In this document: piece by piece, positions 34,957 to 42,542 of the stretch
How positions within the stretch are numbered: position 1 is the stretch's first letter
Layout: the number at the start of each line of letters is the position of its first letter
Source: Anaerolineales bacterium
Lineage (GTDB): Bacteria > Chloroflexota > Anaerolineae > Anaerolineales > Villigracilaceae
Assembly (NCBI GenBank): GCA_016789305.1
Contig: JAEURJ010000007.1
Span: forward strand, 1-64,000
Reading direction: 5' to 3'
DNA length: 64,000 nt
The notes under the pieces: generated by a model
Told to the model about the DNA's origin: nothing
The model's database searches: none
What the model saw: the letters and a program-made list of their open reading frames with translations, nothing else
Made by a program: the position numbers and the translations under genes

Positions 34957-35730
34957 ATGGTGAGATATGTAAGGGCTTTGTTTTTCGCCTTGATGATGTT
35001 TGGGCTGTTCTCCTGTGGACCGTCCGCGCCAGTTGAGATCGTGGACGATAAAGGCATTTCCATGCGCCTCATACCCGCAGGGGATTTCACAATGGGCAGT
35101 GATGAAGATAAAGCTGGCGAGGCAAGGCCGGCCCACACCGTGACCCTGCCGGATTTCTATATGGATGTTTACGAAGTCACCCGTGCGCGGTACAAGGAGT
35201 GTGTAACGGCCGGGGTGTGCGGTGAAGTGGAGAACGTTCCCAATGTGGATTCATTCTATCTGGATCCCAATTACCCGATGAGCGCCATCGACTGGGATCG
35301 GGCCGGGGTTTATTGTGAAACGTGGCGCGGTGCACGCCTGCCGAGTGAGGCCGAGTGGGAGAAAGCCGCGCGCGGCACAGACGGGCGGACTTATCCGTGG
35401 GGTGAGGAGTTTGACGCGTCTTACGTCAAGCTTGAGCCGGATGCCAGTGGAGATTCTCTCGGCAATGTCGGGTCCTACGAAAAAGGGAAAAGTCCATACG
35501 GCATGTACGATATGGCGGGCAGTGTTTTCGAGTGGACTTCTGATCCGTTGACTGTGTATCCGGGCAATCAAGGTGACCACAGTTTCTATCGCGATAGTGA
35601 TCGCGTGCTGCGCGGCGGTTCCTGGTATCAACCAGATCGTTATGTGCTTGCCACCTGGTTTCGCTTTGCAAGTTTTACCGGGGACAACTCGGGATATACC
35701 GGTTTTCGTTGTGCGAGGGATGTACCATAA
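34957..35730 (+). CDS. FGE-like (SUMF1-domain) lipoprotein, paralogue 2
   Basis: A tandem paralogue of the previous gene (257 aa) with lipobox LFSC (Cys 20) and the same domain (LIPAGDFTMGSDEDKAGEARPAHTVTL, LPSEAEWEKAARGTDGRTYPWG, YDMAGSVFEWTSD, RGGSWYQPDRY, GFRCARDV). It too lacks the catalytic Cys pair. The N-terminal signal sequences of the two are nearly identical, showing a recent duplication. A terminator-like hairpin follows. Confidence 0.87.
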   Translation: MVRYVRALFFALMMFGLFSCGPSAPVEIVDDKGISMRLIPAGDFTMGSDEDKAGEARPAHTVTLPDFYMDVYEVTRARYKECVTAGVCGEVENVPNVDSFYLDPNYPMSAIDWDRAGVYCETWRGARLPSEAEWEKAARGTDGRTYPWGEEFDASYVKLEPDASGDSLGNVGSYEKGKSPYGMYDMAGSVFEWTSDPLTVYPGNQGDHSFYRDSDRVLRGGSWYQPDRYVLATWFRFASFTGDNSGYTGFRCARDVP

Positions 35731-35766
35731 AGGGATTTCGTGGTTTTCCGTTGACTTGCATGTTGC

Positions 35767-35800
35767 AAAAAGGCCAGTCCCGCAGCGGACCGGCCTTTTT
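35767..35800 (+). terminator. Rho-independent terminator after the lipoprotein block
   Basis: AAAAAGGCCAGTCC (35767-35780) pairs with GGACCGGCCTTTTT (35787-35800) with one mismatch around a 6-base loop, ending in T5. It works in both directions. Confidence 0.85.
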
Positions 35801-35830
35801 GATTCCGCGGTTGGTCCGCATTCGCAAGAA

Positions 35831-35874
35831 TAATCCTGTACTAATCCTGTACTGGTCCTGTACTAATCTTGTAG
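35831..35874. repeat. 11-bp tandem repeat
   Basis: Four units read TAATCCTGTAC, TAATCCTGTAC, TGGTCCTGTAC and TAATCTTGTAG. They lie between the terminator and the second REP-associated transposase gene. The period of 11 differs from the 7-8 bp arrays elsewhere in the window. Confidence 0.85.
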
Positions 35875-35940
35875 TTTCCGAAGGCAAACGTGTCGATCTG
35901 GCGGCGGATAATTACAACCAGACCATATTCATTTTAGAAA

Positions 35941-35946
35941 TATAAT
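35941..35946 (+). promoter_or_regulatory. Possible -10 of the REP-associated transposase gene
   Basis: A perfect TATAAT ends seven bases before the ATG at 35953, and no Shine-Dalgarno is present. The message may start at or next to the initiation codon. No clear -35 hexamer was found at 16-18 bases upstream. Confidence 0.45.
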
Positions 35947-35952
35947 CGCCAT

Positions 35953-36486
35953 ATGAAGTTCGATCCCAAAATCCATCATCGCCGTTCGATACGCCTGAAA
36001 GGATATGACTTTTCACAGGCAGGCGCATATTTTGTGACCATTGTTGCATGGCAGCGTGAGATGTTGTTTGGGGATATTGTGAATGGGAAAATGGTGTTGA
36101 ACGATTTTGGAAAAACTGTTTCCGAAAAATGGCAATGGTTGGAAACACAATATGAATATGTGGAATTGGGCGTATGGATCGTTATGCCGAATCATTTCCA
36201 TGGGATTTTGGTGATTCGTGATGATGGTAGGGGCGGATCGCGATCCGCCCCTACGCCGCCCATCAAACATAAACCATTGGGCGGATTGATCGGCGCATTC
36301 AAGACGGTTTCCACAAAACAGATCAATTTGTTGCGAGGCACAGAAGGCCAGGTTGTATGGCAGCGCAATTATTACGAGCATATCATCCGCAACGAACCCG
36401 AAATGGACAGGATTTCCCGTTACATCGAATCCAATCCGTCACGTTGGCCAGATGATGAAGAAAATCCAAATATTATTCATCCGTAG
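35953..36486 (+). CDS. REP-associated tyrosine transposase (Y1/HUH family) carrying a REP palindrome
   Basis: The 177-residue protein has the Y1_Tnp layout: YFVTIVAWQREMLFG strand, the HFH metal pair in WIVMPNHFHGILVI, and a C-terminal catalytic-helix region (YIESNPSRWPDD). After the HFH strand, the protein carries GRGGSRSAPTPP, coded by a perfect 28-bp GTAG-footed palindrome at 36227-36254. The stop codon TAG lies within the left arm of a second GTAG palindrome (36483-36528). No ribosome binding site is seen and the -10 is next to the ATG. It belongs to a different subfamily from the transposase at 5145. Confidence 0.85.
   Translation: MKFDPKIHHRRSIRLKGYDFSQAGAYFVTIVAWQREMLFGDIVNGKMVLNDFGKTVSEKWQWLETQYEYVELGVWIVMPNHFHGILVIRDDGRGGSRSAPTPPIKHKPLGGLIGAFKTVSTKQINLLRGTEGQVVWQRNYYEHIIRNEPEMDRISRYIESNPSRWPDDEENPNIIHP
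36227..36254. repeat. GTAG-footed REP palindrome inside the transposase gene
   Basis: GTAGGGGCGGATCG (36227-36240) and its complement (36241-36254) form a perfect palindrome of 28 bp. It is translated in frame as part of the transposase. REP elements handled by REP-associated transposases typically have a GTAG or GGAG foot, which fits. Confidence 0.85.
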
Positions 36487-36528
36487 GGGTCGGTCGCGCA
36501 TCGTCCTCGTAGAGGGACCGACCCCTAC
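36483..36528. repeat. GTAG-footed REP palindrome at the transposase stop codon
   Basis: Thirteen-base arms GTAGGGGTCGGTC (36483-36495) and its complement (36516-36528) enclose 20 bases. The TAG stop of the transposase is within the left foot. The element is the same type as 36227-36254. Confidence 0.85.
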
Positions 36529-36711
36529 TACATCATTCCATTTACGCCCTGACCATATTCCCCGGCATCTCATCCCACGTTCTGCCTTCAATAGATAACG
36601 GGAAACAACCACTGGGAGAAAACTCTCCTTTGAAACAGAATCAACTCTCCCGTCGTGTGAAGCGCAAAATCATCCATGCCCTATTGGGTACGATGTCGTC
36701 ATTCCATCAGT

Positions 36712-36717
36712 TATAAT
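36712..36717 (+). promoter_or_regulatory. Possible -10 of glyQS
   Basis: A perfect TATAAT lies about 46 bases before the glyQS ATG. No -35 with acceptable spacing was recognised (a TTGGGT at 36684 is 22 bases away). The resulting leader would be almost entirely the heptamer array at 36733-36767. Confidence 0.4.
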
Positions 36718-36732
36718 CCCCACGGCAATCTA

Positions 36733-36767
36733 AAATCGTAAATCCCAAATCGGAAATAGTAAATGAC
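36733..36767. repeat. 7-bp word array spanning the glyQS start codon
   Basis: Five heptamers in a row share AAAT at their start: AAATCGT, AAATCCC, AAATCGG, AAATAGT and AAATGAC. The glyQS ATG (36763) lies in the fifth. There is no Shine-Dalgarno, so the array occupies the normal position of one. Confidence 0.8.
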
Positions 36768-39700
36768 GAAACCCTCCTCCTTTCAAGAAATCATCCTCAA
36801 ACTTCAAGACTTCTGGGCCTCGCGCGGATGTCTGATCACGCAGCCTTATTACACCCAGGTGGGCGCAGGGACGATGAACCCGGCCACCTTCCTGCGCGTG
36901 CTCGGACCCGAGCCGTGGAACGTGGCGTACGTCGAGCCGTCTGTGCGGCCCGATGACGGGCGCTATGGCGAGAATCCTAACCGCTTGCAAAAGCATACCC
37001 AGTTTCAGGTGATCCTCAAGCCCGATCCGGGCAACCCGCAGGAGTTGTATCTTGAATCGCTGCAAGCGCTCGGCATCGATCCGCGCCAGCATGATATCCG
37101 CTTCGTGGAAGATAACTGGGAACAGCCCGCCATCTCCGCTTGGGGCTTGGGCTGGGAAGTTTGGCTCGATGGGCAGGAGATCACGCAGTTCACCTACTTC
37201 CAGCAGATGGGCGGCGTGGCGCTTAATCCCGTTTCGGTCGAGATCACGTATGGACTCGAACGCATCCTGATCGCGCTCAACAACGCCAAGGGAATTTGGA
37301 ACGAAGATTACGGTGCAGGCGTGACCTATGGCGAGATCTTCCGCCGCGAAGAATTTGAACATTCGAAATATTATTACGAGGTCGCCGACGTTGCGCGCGC
37401 GCGTCAGATGTACGATCTGTATTCCGCCGAAGCCGATGCCTGTCTCGAACAGGGTCTGCTCGTGCCCGCGCACGATTACGTGCTCAAGTCTTCGCACACC
37501 TTCAACATCCTCGATGCGCGCGGCGCGATCAGCGTGGCCGAACGTCAGGGCTTCTTCCGCCGCATCCGCGAACTGGCCCGCAAAGTCGCGGAAGGGTATG
37601 AGGTTCAACGCAAGGAGTTGGAGTATCCGCTCTTGAAAGAGAGTCAAAAGTCGAAGGTCGAAGGTCAAAGCCTTCCTTCGACCTTCGACCTTCGACCTTC
37701 AACGTTCTTGCTTGAAATTGGTGTCGAAGAACTTCCTGCAGACGATGTGGATGTCGCACATGCGGCATTATCTTCGCGTGTGTCGACTCTGTTCGACGAG
37801 CTTCATCTGGAACACAAGCAGGTGCGCATCTTCACGACCCCGCGCAGGATCGTGCTTTCTATTGACTCTCTCTCCCCGCGTCAACCAGACCGTGAAGACC
37901 TGGTCAAAGGTCCGCCCGCGGATAAAGCCTTCGATAAAGACGGCAAGCCCACCCAGGCTGGTTTAGGTTTCGCCAAGAAGAACAATCTCGATCCTGCCAC
38001 GCTCGAAGCCCGTGAGATTGACGGTGGAAAATACGTCGCCGCAGTCGTCAAACAAAAAGGTCGCCCCACCCCCGAAGTATTGGCCGAAGCCTTGCCGAAA
38101 CTTGTGGAAAGCATCAAGTTTGAAAAGTCCATGCGTTGGAATGAATCCGGCATGGCCTTCTCACGCCCGATACGATGGTACGTGGCCCTGCTCGGTGACA
38201 TGGTCATCCCGTTTGAATATGCTGGTGTGGTAAGCGGAAACATCTCCCGTGGCTTACGTCCGTACGGCTCCCCCGACATCTCCATTCCTTCAGCCGATAA
38301 ATATTTCGATGTGATCCGCGAGGCAGGCATCATCCTTGACAAGGAAGAGCGCAAGTCTTCCATTGTGGAACAAGTCAATGAAGCGGCTTCATTGGTTGGT
38401 GGCGAAGCCATCATCGAAGAAGGTCTGCTGAACGAAGTGGTAAATCTCATCGAAATGCCCACCGCCGTCATGGGTGGTTTCAACGAAGAATTCCTTTCCT
38501 TGCCAAGAGATGTGTTGATCTCGGTGATGAAGAAACATCAAAGATATTTTCCTGTCCAACGCGTAGGGGCGACCCTACAATCGAAATCGGGAAATGTGTC
38601 GGGCAAGGGTTCTTCGCAATCAAACGTCTCGTCAGACCCGTCGCCCCTACTGGCAAAATTTATTGCGATTAGAAACGGCGATGACATCGGCGTGGACACG
38701 GTCCGCGAAGGAAATGAACATGTCCTCGGTGCGCGCTTTGCCGATGCAAACTTCTTCGTGCGCGAAGATGTCAAACTCAAACTCGAAGAATATCGTCCCA
38801 AACTCTCTACTTTAACTTTCCACACCAAACTCGGCTCGATGTTGGATAAATCCGAGCGCATCGAGAAATCGGTCAACGAGTTGATCCCGATATTGAAGTT
38901 GGAAAAAGACGAAGCCATCTTTGCCCGCCGCGCTGCCCATTTGATGAAAGCCGACCTGGTCACACAGATGGTCACCGAGATGACTTCCTTGCAAGGCATT
39001 ATCGGCGGTGAATACGCGTTACGAAGCGGCGAACAAAAGAATGTAGCAGCGGCAATCGGTGAACAATATCAAACCGTTCCACAATCCAAAGAAGGCCTTG
39101 TGATCGCCTTGGCTGACAGGCTCGATTCGTTGGTTGGATTGTTTGGTGCTGGCCTCGCTCCCACTGGCGCAAAAGATCCGTTTGGGCTGCGCCGTGCCGC
39201 GATTGGCGTGGTTCAACCACTCATTGAACATGATGTCGATTTCGATCTGGCCGAAGCCGTGAAGAAATCCGCCAAGACTCAGCCGATTGAAGTCAAAGAC
39301 GAAGTGCAAAAACAAATATTGGAGTTTATCGCTGGCCGTTTGAACGTTGTTTTGAAAGATAGCGGCTTCAAACATGATGTCGTCGAGGCCGTGCTTGCGG
39401 AGCAGTCCGCTAACCCGGCAGCTTCTGCCCGTGCGGTGAAGCAATTGTCCGCTTGGGTCGGACGCGAAGATTGGTCCACGACGTTGGATGGTTTCGCGCG
39501 TTGTGTTCGCATCACCCGCGATCAAAAGTCAGTTTTCAAAGTCAACGAGAAATTATTTGCAGATAAGGAAGAGAAGGATCTCTTTGCCGCCGTTCAAAAG
39601 CAGGCGAAGTCACAGCCTGCTTCGGTGGATGAATTCTTGAACATGGTTACCGCGTTGATCCCATCCATCACGGCTTTCTTCGATAAAGTGCTGGTGATGG

Positions 39701-39801
39701 CAGAGGATCAAAAAGTTAAAGAGAATAGACTGGGCCTATTGCAAAAGATCGCGGGTCTATCCAGCGGGATTGCGGATCTCAGCAAACTCGAAGGGTTTTA
39801 G
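36763..39801 (+). CDS. glyQS: Fused glycyl-tRNA synthetase, alpha and beta subunits in one chain
   Basis: The 1012-residue protein charges tRNA-Gly. Residues 1-290 are the alpha subunit ([50 protein letters not shown]). The beta subunit starts at about residue 317 ([15 protein letters not shown]) with HD-like and anticodon-binding parts further on. The junction (about 294-312, KSKVEG ... [10 protein letters not shown]) is coded by inverted 7-bp word arrays, and the beta part contains a further stretch of about 30 residues (about 601-630, from a GTAG palindrome) not expected in the family. Fused forms are known in other bacteria, so the fusion alone is not unusual. Confidence 0.95.
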   Translation: MTKPSSFQEIILKLQDFWASRGCLITQPYYTQVGAGTMNPATFLRVLGPEPWNVAYVEPSVRPDDGRYGENPNRLQKHTQFQVILKPDPGNPQELYLESLQALGIDPRQHDIRFVEDNWEQPAISAWGLGWEVWLDGQEITQFTYFQQMGGVALNPVSVEITYGLERILIALNNAKGIWNEDYGAGVTYGEIFRREEFEHSKYYYEVADVARARQMYDLYSAEADACLEQGLLVPAHDYVLKSSHTFNILDARGAISVAERQGFFRRIRELARKVAEGYEVQRKELEYPLLKESQKSKVEGQSLPSTFDLRPSTFLLEIGVEELPADDVDVAHAALSSRVSTLFDELHLEHKQVRIFTTPRRIVLSIDSLSPRQPDREDLVKGPPADKAFDKDGKPTQAGLGFAKKNNLDPATLEAREIDGGKYVAAVVKQKGRPTPEVLAEALPKLVESIKFEKSMRWNESGMAFSRPIRWYVALLGDMVIPFEYAGVVSGNISRGLRPYGSPDISIPSADKYFDVIREAGIILDKEERKSSIVEQVNEAASLVGGEAIIEEGLLNEVVNLIEMPTAVMGGFNEEFLSLPRDVLISVMKKHQRYFPVQRVGATLQSKSGNVSGKGSSQSNVSSDPSPLLAKFIAIRNGDDIGVDTVREGNEHVLGARFADANFFVREDVKLKLEEYRPKLSTLTFHTKLGSMLDKSERIEKSVNELIPILKLEKDEAIFARRAAHLMKADLVTQMVTEMTSLQGIIGGEYALRSGEQKNVAAAIGEQYQTVPQSKEGLVIALADRLDSLVGLFGAGLAPTGAKDPFGLRRAAIGVVQPLIEHDVDFDLAEAVKKSAKTQPIEVKDEVQKQILEFIAGRLNVVLKDSGFKHDVVEAVLAEQSANPAASARAVKQLSAWVGREDWSTTLDGFARCVRITRDQKSVFKVNEKLFADKEEKDLFAAVQKQAKSQPASVDEFLNMVTALIPSITAFFDKVLVMAEDQKVKENRLGLLQKIAGLSSGIADLSKLEGF
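37648..37695. repeat. Inverted 7-bp word arrays at the glyQ-glyS junction
   Basis: Three heptamers (AAGTCGA, AGGTCGA, AGGTCAA; 37648-37668) and, six bases later, three of the complementary type (CCTTCGA, CCTTCGA, CCTTCAA; 37675-37695) can form a long hairpin. The whole block is 48 bases, 16 codons, and is translated as the linker between the two synthetase parts. Confidence 0.85.
38563..38650. repeat. GTAG-footed repeat inside the glyS part of glyQS
   Basis: GTAGGGGCGAC (38563-38573) and GTCGCCCCTAC (38640-38650) are perfect 11-base inverted repeats enclosing 66 bases. The left foot matches the palindromes near the transposase. The insert is translated as roughly [11 protein letters not shown] ... 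SSDPSPLL between HQRYFPVQ and FIAIRNGD, where family members have only a short link. Confidence 0.8.
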
Positions 39802-39826
39802 AACAGCCAAACAGGAGAAGTGAGAT

Positions 39827-40792
39827 ATGAAAAAGAATAGGTTGACAAGTCTCCTGGTTTTATTAATGACATCATGCGGCAGTGTGTCTGCCCCACTGAT
39901 CACTCCAACAGCAGAAGTCCCTGTGTCTTCCCAGTTGGCTACTTCAACACTGGAAATCCCTGCGACTGCATCGCCGACTTCATCGCCTGTCACCCCTTCT
40001 TCCACTGCGCAAACCTCACTGCCTGTCGCTCCTCCTCCAACAACGCAGGCTACAGATCGTCCCTTTTCGGCCATCCTTGCCAGGATGTATCCGGGCTCAT
40101 TCCTTTTGCTCGGTGGAGTGGAGAACGGTGAATGGTTGAGTCCGGAAACAGCCGCGTCTCATTTAGCAGATGGAGAAATGTATCAAACCTTTGGTGCGCT
40201 TGGGACAGCGGGTTCCGCCAAAGGAAGTGCACCGGAATATGATCGATTTTGCAGCGGGTATTGGGTCAAAACGGATTCCTATCCATTTGGCGGTCGGTCT
40301 GTGGCTGTGACTGGAGATTGGAATGTGATGCCGCGTATTGCGCAGGAGCTGTCAACGGATCATGACACATACATTGAAGTGGTCAGAAACTGGTTGATCG
40401 AGCAAAATTTCCTGGAGCCCGTGGTGAAGATCGATCAAATTTTGCGCGTGGATGTGGAAGGGGATGGGACTGAAGAAGTGTTGATCAGCGCATCCCATTT
40501 TGTCGAATCAACCGGTCACAACGTCGAGCCGGGAGATTATTCACTGGTCCTGATGCGCAAAGTGGCTGGAAATTCTGCGGTGACAATTCCTGTTATTGGT
40601 GACTACTATTACCAGCCGGTTGAGAATCAGTTTCCATTAACGTATGGCTCGCTTTTTGTTGCCGATCTAAATGGAGATGGATCGCTTGAAATTTTGGTGG
40701 GGATCGAACGCTGGGAAGGTTCGGGGGTGGCTGCTTACGAAGTGGACGGGACGAATACTAAAATGATCACAAAAGTATTTTGTGGTTTTTGA
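39827..40792 (+). CDS. Uncharacterised lipoprotein with Thr/Ser/Pro linker
   Basis: The 321-residue protein has a signal peptide ending at a probable lipobox (MTSC, Cys 17), then a Thr/Ser/Pro linker of about 55 residues and a globular domain ending in FG-GAP/VCBS-like Asp-rich turns (VDVEGDGTEEVLIS, ADLNGDGSLEILVG), a calcium-binding style motif. ACAGGAGAAGTGAGAT precedes the ATG. It follows glyQS and is closed by a hairpin. It is probably anchored outside the cell membrane; function unknown. Confidence 0.8.
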   Translation: MKKNRLTSLLVLLMTSCGSVSAPLITPTAEVPVSSQLATSTLEIPATASPTSSPVTPSSTAQTSLPVAPPPTTQATDRPFSAILARMYPGSFLLLGGVENGEWLSPETAASHLADGEMYQTFGALGTAGSAKGSAPEYDRFCSGYWVKTDSYPFGGRSVAVTGDWNVMPRIAQELSTDHDTYIEVVRNWLIEQNFLEPVVKIDQILRVDVEGDGTEEVLISASHFVESTGHNVEPGDYSLVLMRKVAGNSAVTIPVIGDYYYQPVENQFPLTYGSLFVADLNGDGSLEILVGIERWEGSGVAAYEVDGTNTKMITKVFCGF

Positions 40793-40872
40793 TCAGGCAA
40801 GGTTGAGCCTGCTGTAAAGTATTGCTGATCGGAGCAAGTTGGAAGGTTTATAGTCCGAAAATGATTCACGTC

Positions 40873-40900
40873 AACTGGCGCTGCCTGCAGCGCCAGTTTT
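40873..40900 (+). terminator. Terminator after the lipoprotein gene
   Basis: AACTGGCGCTG (40873-40883) pairs perfectly with CAGCGCCAGTT (40888-40898) around CCTG, followed by TTTTGTTA. Confidence 0.8.
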
Positions 40901-41024
40901 GTTATTAATTTCACGAGAGCGCTTGAGCCTTTTTCCTAGCATATCTCCCATGCTTTCGGAGTGTTTAAAGGGGTGACGGTTTGATTTTTATTCCTATTCT
41001 TATGTTTACCCAAGGAGAGAAAAA

Positions 41025-41444
41025 ATGGCTACAAAGAAAGCTCAATCAAAGGCCCCCGCAAAGGCAGCTGCTGTGTCCACGCCAGCTGCAACTTCATCTT
41101 CCAATAATACAGACTTATGGAAGTGGCTGTATGTGGGAGGTGTTTTAATTTCCTGCCTCACATCTGCGCTAAAGTTCACAGTAGCGGATCCCTATCTTGC
41201 ATGGGTTTTAGCGCTGATTGGCGTCCTCGTTGCAATTTTCTATTTTGACACCAAGGATTTTATGAATTTCGGTCTGCGCTATTTAATTGTATTGGCTGTT
41301 GCTGGTGCGGCTCCGCTTGGTGGCGTGCCGGCAGTTGGAGGATTTATCTCAGGCTTTATCAATGGATTTGCGACCTTCCTCGGTCCAATCGTTCTTACGA
41401 TGGCGGTTCTTTACTTCTGGAAGAAATATTTCGGAAGCTTATAA
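41025..41444 (+). CDS. Small membrane protein of unknown function
   Basis: The 139-residue protein starts with a Lys/Ala/Ser-rich, disordered-looking segment (residues 1-30) and then has about four membrane helices (LYVGGVLISCLTSALKF, LAWVLALIGVLVAIFYF, YLIVLAVAGAAPL, GFATFLGPIVLTMAVLYFW). AAGGAGAGAAAAA precedes the ATG. It is isolated between two terminators, so is likely transcribed alone. I do not recognise the family. Confidence 0.8.
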   Translation: MATKKAQSKAPAKAAAVSTPAATSSSNNTDLWKWLYVGGVLISCLTSALKFTVADPYLAWVLALIGVLVAIFYFDTKDFMNFGLRYLIVLAVAGAAPLGGVPAVGGFISGFINGFATFLGPIVLTMAVLYFWKKYFGSL

Positions 41445-41455
41445 GCACTGTGCTG

Positions 41456-41490
41456 AAAAAAGAACCGCTGATTTTCAGCGGTTCTTTTTT
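41456..41490. terminator. Bidirectional terminator after the small membrane protein gene
   Basis: AAAAAAGAACCGCTGA (41456-41471) pairs perfectly with TCAGCGGTTCTTTTTT (41475-41490) around three T residues. It also serves the minus-strand lipoprotein gene at 41566. Confidence 0.9.
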
Positions 41491-41565
41491 ATTTTTCCTG
41501 CCCACGATATGAAGCCTTGTAGCACGCATGTCGATTCGCTGTGCTTGTTTCAGGGCAGAAGTGAA

Positions 41566-42339
41566 TCATGGCTTGCAGGAACCGCCTCCAATACCCTGGC
41601 AAACCGTGCAAGACGGGTTGGGTTCGCAAGAGGCGGGGCATGACAGCGAACAGGAAGCACCTCCAGATGAAGGCAGGCTCCCGATCATGGAAGGAACATC
41701 TTCATTAAGGTCCTGGTAAACAGGTACGTTGCATCCACTTACGTACAATTCCAAAACCTGTGAGCTGTTGGCATATTCCGCCGGAAGGAAGATGCTGCAA
41801 TATAGCCTTTCGGGATAGCCCGGTTGGATTTTGCAATCCTGGGTCTGATACGCTCCAAAATTCACGTAATAATCCCATGGCCCGTTATCTCCTTCGATGG
41901 GTTTTTCAAGCCCAGGGACCCCTCCCGGCATTTTTATGTAAAAAGTGAGGGGCTGCCCGGCCTGCCAATCCAGCATCACTATGGAAAAGTTGCTGCCATC
42001 AAAAAGACTGCAATGGTTATTGGCACTGTCTGGCGTCACAGGACCTGTGTAAGCGGTAGGAGCTCCAAGTGCCGTTGGAGCTCCCGGTACAGTGGGGAGT
42101 CCCTCGACAGTAGGTGCTCCAAATGCCGTTGGAGCACCTGGTACAGTGGGGAGTCCTTCCACAGTAGGCGCCCCAAATGCTGTAGGAGCACCTGGTACAG
42201 TGGGAAGTCCTTCGACAGTAGGCCCTCCAAATGCTGTTGGAGCACCCGGTACGGTTGGAATACTCCCGTTATCCGATGGTCCGCAGGCAGTAAGTAAAAG
42301 TATCAATAGCACCAAAAAATAAAGCGAGTACGTTTTCAT
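41566..42339 (-). CDS. Lipoprotein with a G-x-P-T-x-x hexapeptide repeat stalk
   Basis: Signal peptide with lipobox LTAC (Cys 19) precedes about 70 residues made of G-x-P-T-x-x hexapeptides (GAPTAF, GAPTVE, GLPTVP and variants), organised in 18-residue higher-order units. Then follows a globular domain with several Cys residues and a Cys-rich end (SCSLSCPASCEPNPSCTVC). AAAGGAGAATATC precedes the ATG at 42339. The stalk likely lifts the C-terminal domain off the cell surface. Family not recognised. Confidence 0.82.
   Translation of the reverse strand: MKTYSLYFLVLLILLLTACGPSDNGSIPTVPGAPTAFGGPTVEGLPTVPGAPTAFGAPTVEGLPTVPGAPTAFGAPTVEGLPTVPGAPTALGAPTAYTGPVTPDSANNHCSLFDGSNFSIVMLDWQAGQPLTFYIKMPGGVPGLEKPIEGDNGPWDYYVNFGAYQTQDCKIQPGYPERLYCSIFLPAEYANSSQVLELYVSGCNVPVYQDLNEDVPSMIGSLPSSGGASCSLSCPASCEPNPSCTVCQGIGGGSCKP
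42054..42263. repeat. 54-bp higher-order tandem repeat in a lipoprotein gene
   Basis: Near-identical units of 54 bp (each three 18-bp subunits) repeat about 3.5 times, coding the G-x-P-T-x-x stalk on the minus strand. Differences between units are few, so copy number could change by recombination or slippage. Boundaries are approximate. Confidence 0.8.
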
Positions 42340-42503
42340 GATATTCTCCTTTGGCGTAAAAAATAGGCAAATTATACTTGCACTATGATCCCAACGGGCG
42401 GCTGTTTCATCATATTTAACTGCGGCACATCAAGCAAAATGTGGTGCGAGACTGGGAAGGAAAATAAACAAACCTCCTGGTCAGACTCACAAGTTGTTAA
42501 GAT

Positions 42504-42531
42504 TTGCCAAATCATCGAATGCGTCTATAAT
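42504..42531 (+). promoter_or_regulatory. Sigma-70 promoter of dnaG-rpoD
   Basis: TTGCCA (42504-42509) and a perfect TATAAT (42526-42531) are separated by 16 bases. The start point would be near 42538, only about five bases before the dnaG ATG at 42543. Confidence 0.75.
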
Positions 42532-42542
42532 TTAGTCATCCC

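Noticed and set aside
34107..35730. Diversity-generating retroelement (FGE/C-type-lectin-like variable proteins)
   Set aside because: No reverse transcriptase, accessory gene or template/variable repeat pair was found in the window.
29394..36486. Antiphage defence island around the TIR gene
   Set aside because: Apart from the TIR protein there are no restriction, helicase, nuclease, STING, cyclase or toxin genes; neighbours are surface lipoproteins and a REP-associated transposase.
36529..36762. T-box leader upstream of glyQS
   Set aside because: Glycyl-tRNA synthetase genes are often T-box controlled, but no T-box consensus, specifier loop or terminator/antiterminator pair could be recognised, and the last 30 bases are heptamer repeats.
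42054..42263. CRISPR-like appearance of regularly spaced repeats
   Set aside because: The units are contiguous, lie inside an open reading frame and encode a regular peptide repeat; there are no spacers and no cas genes.
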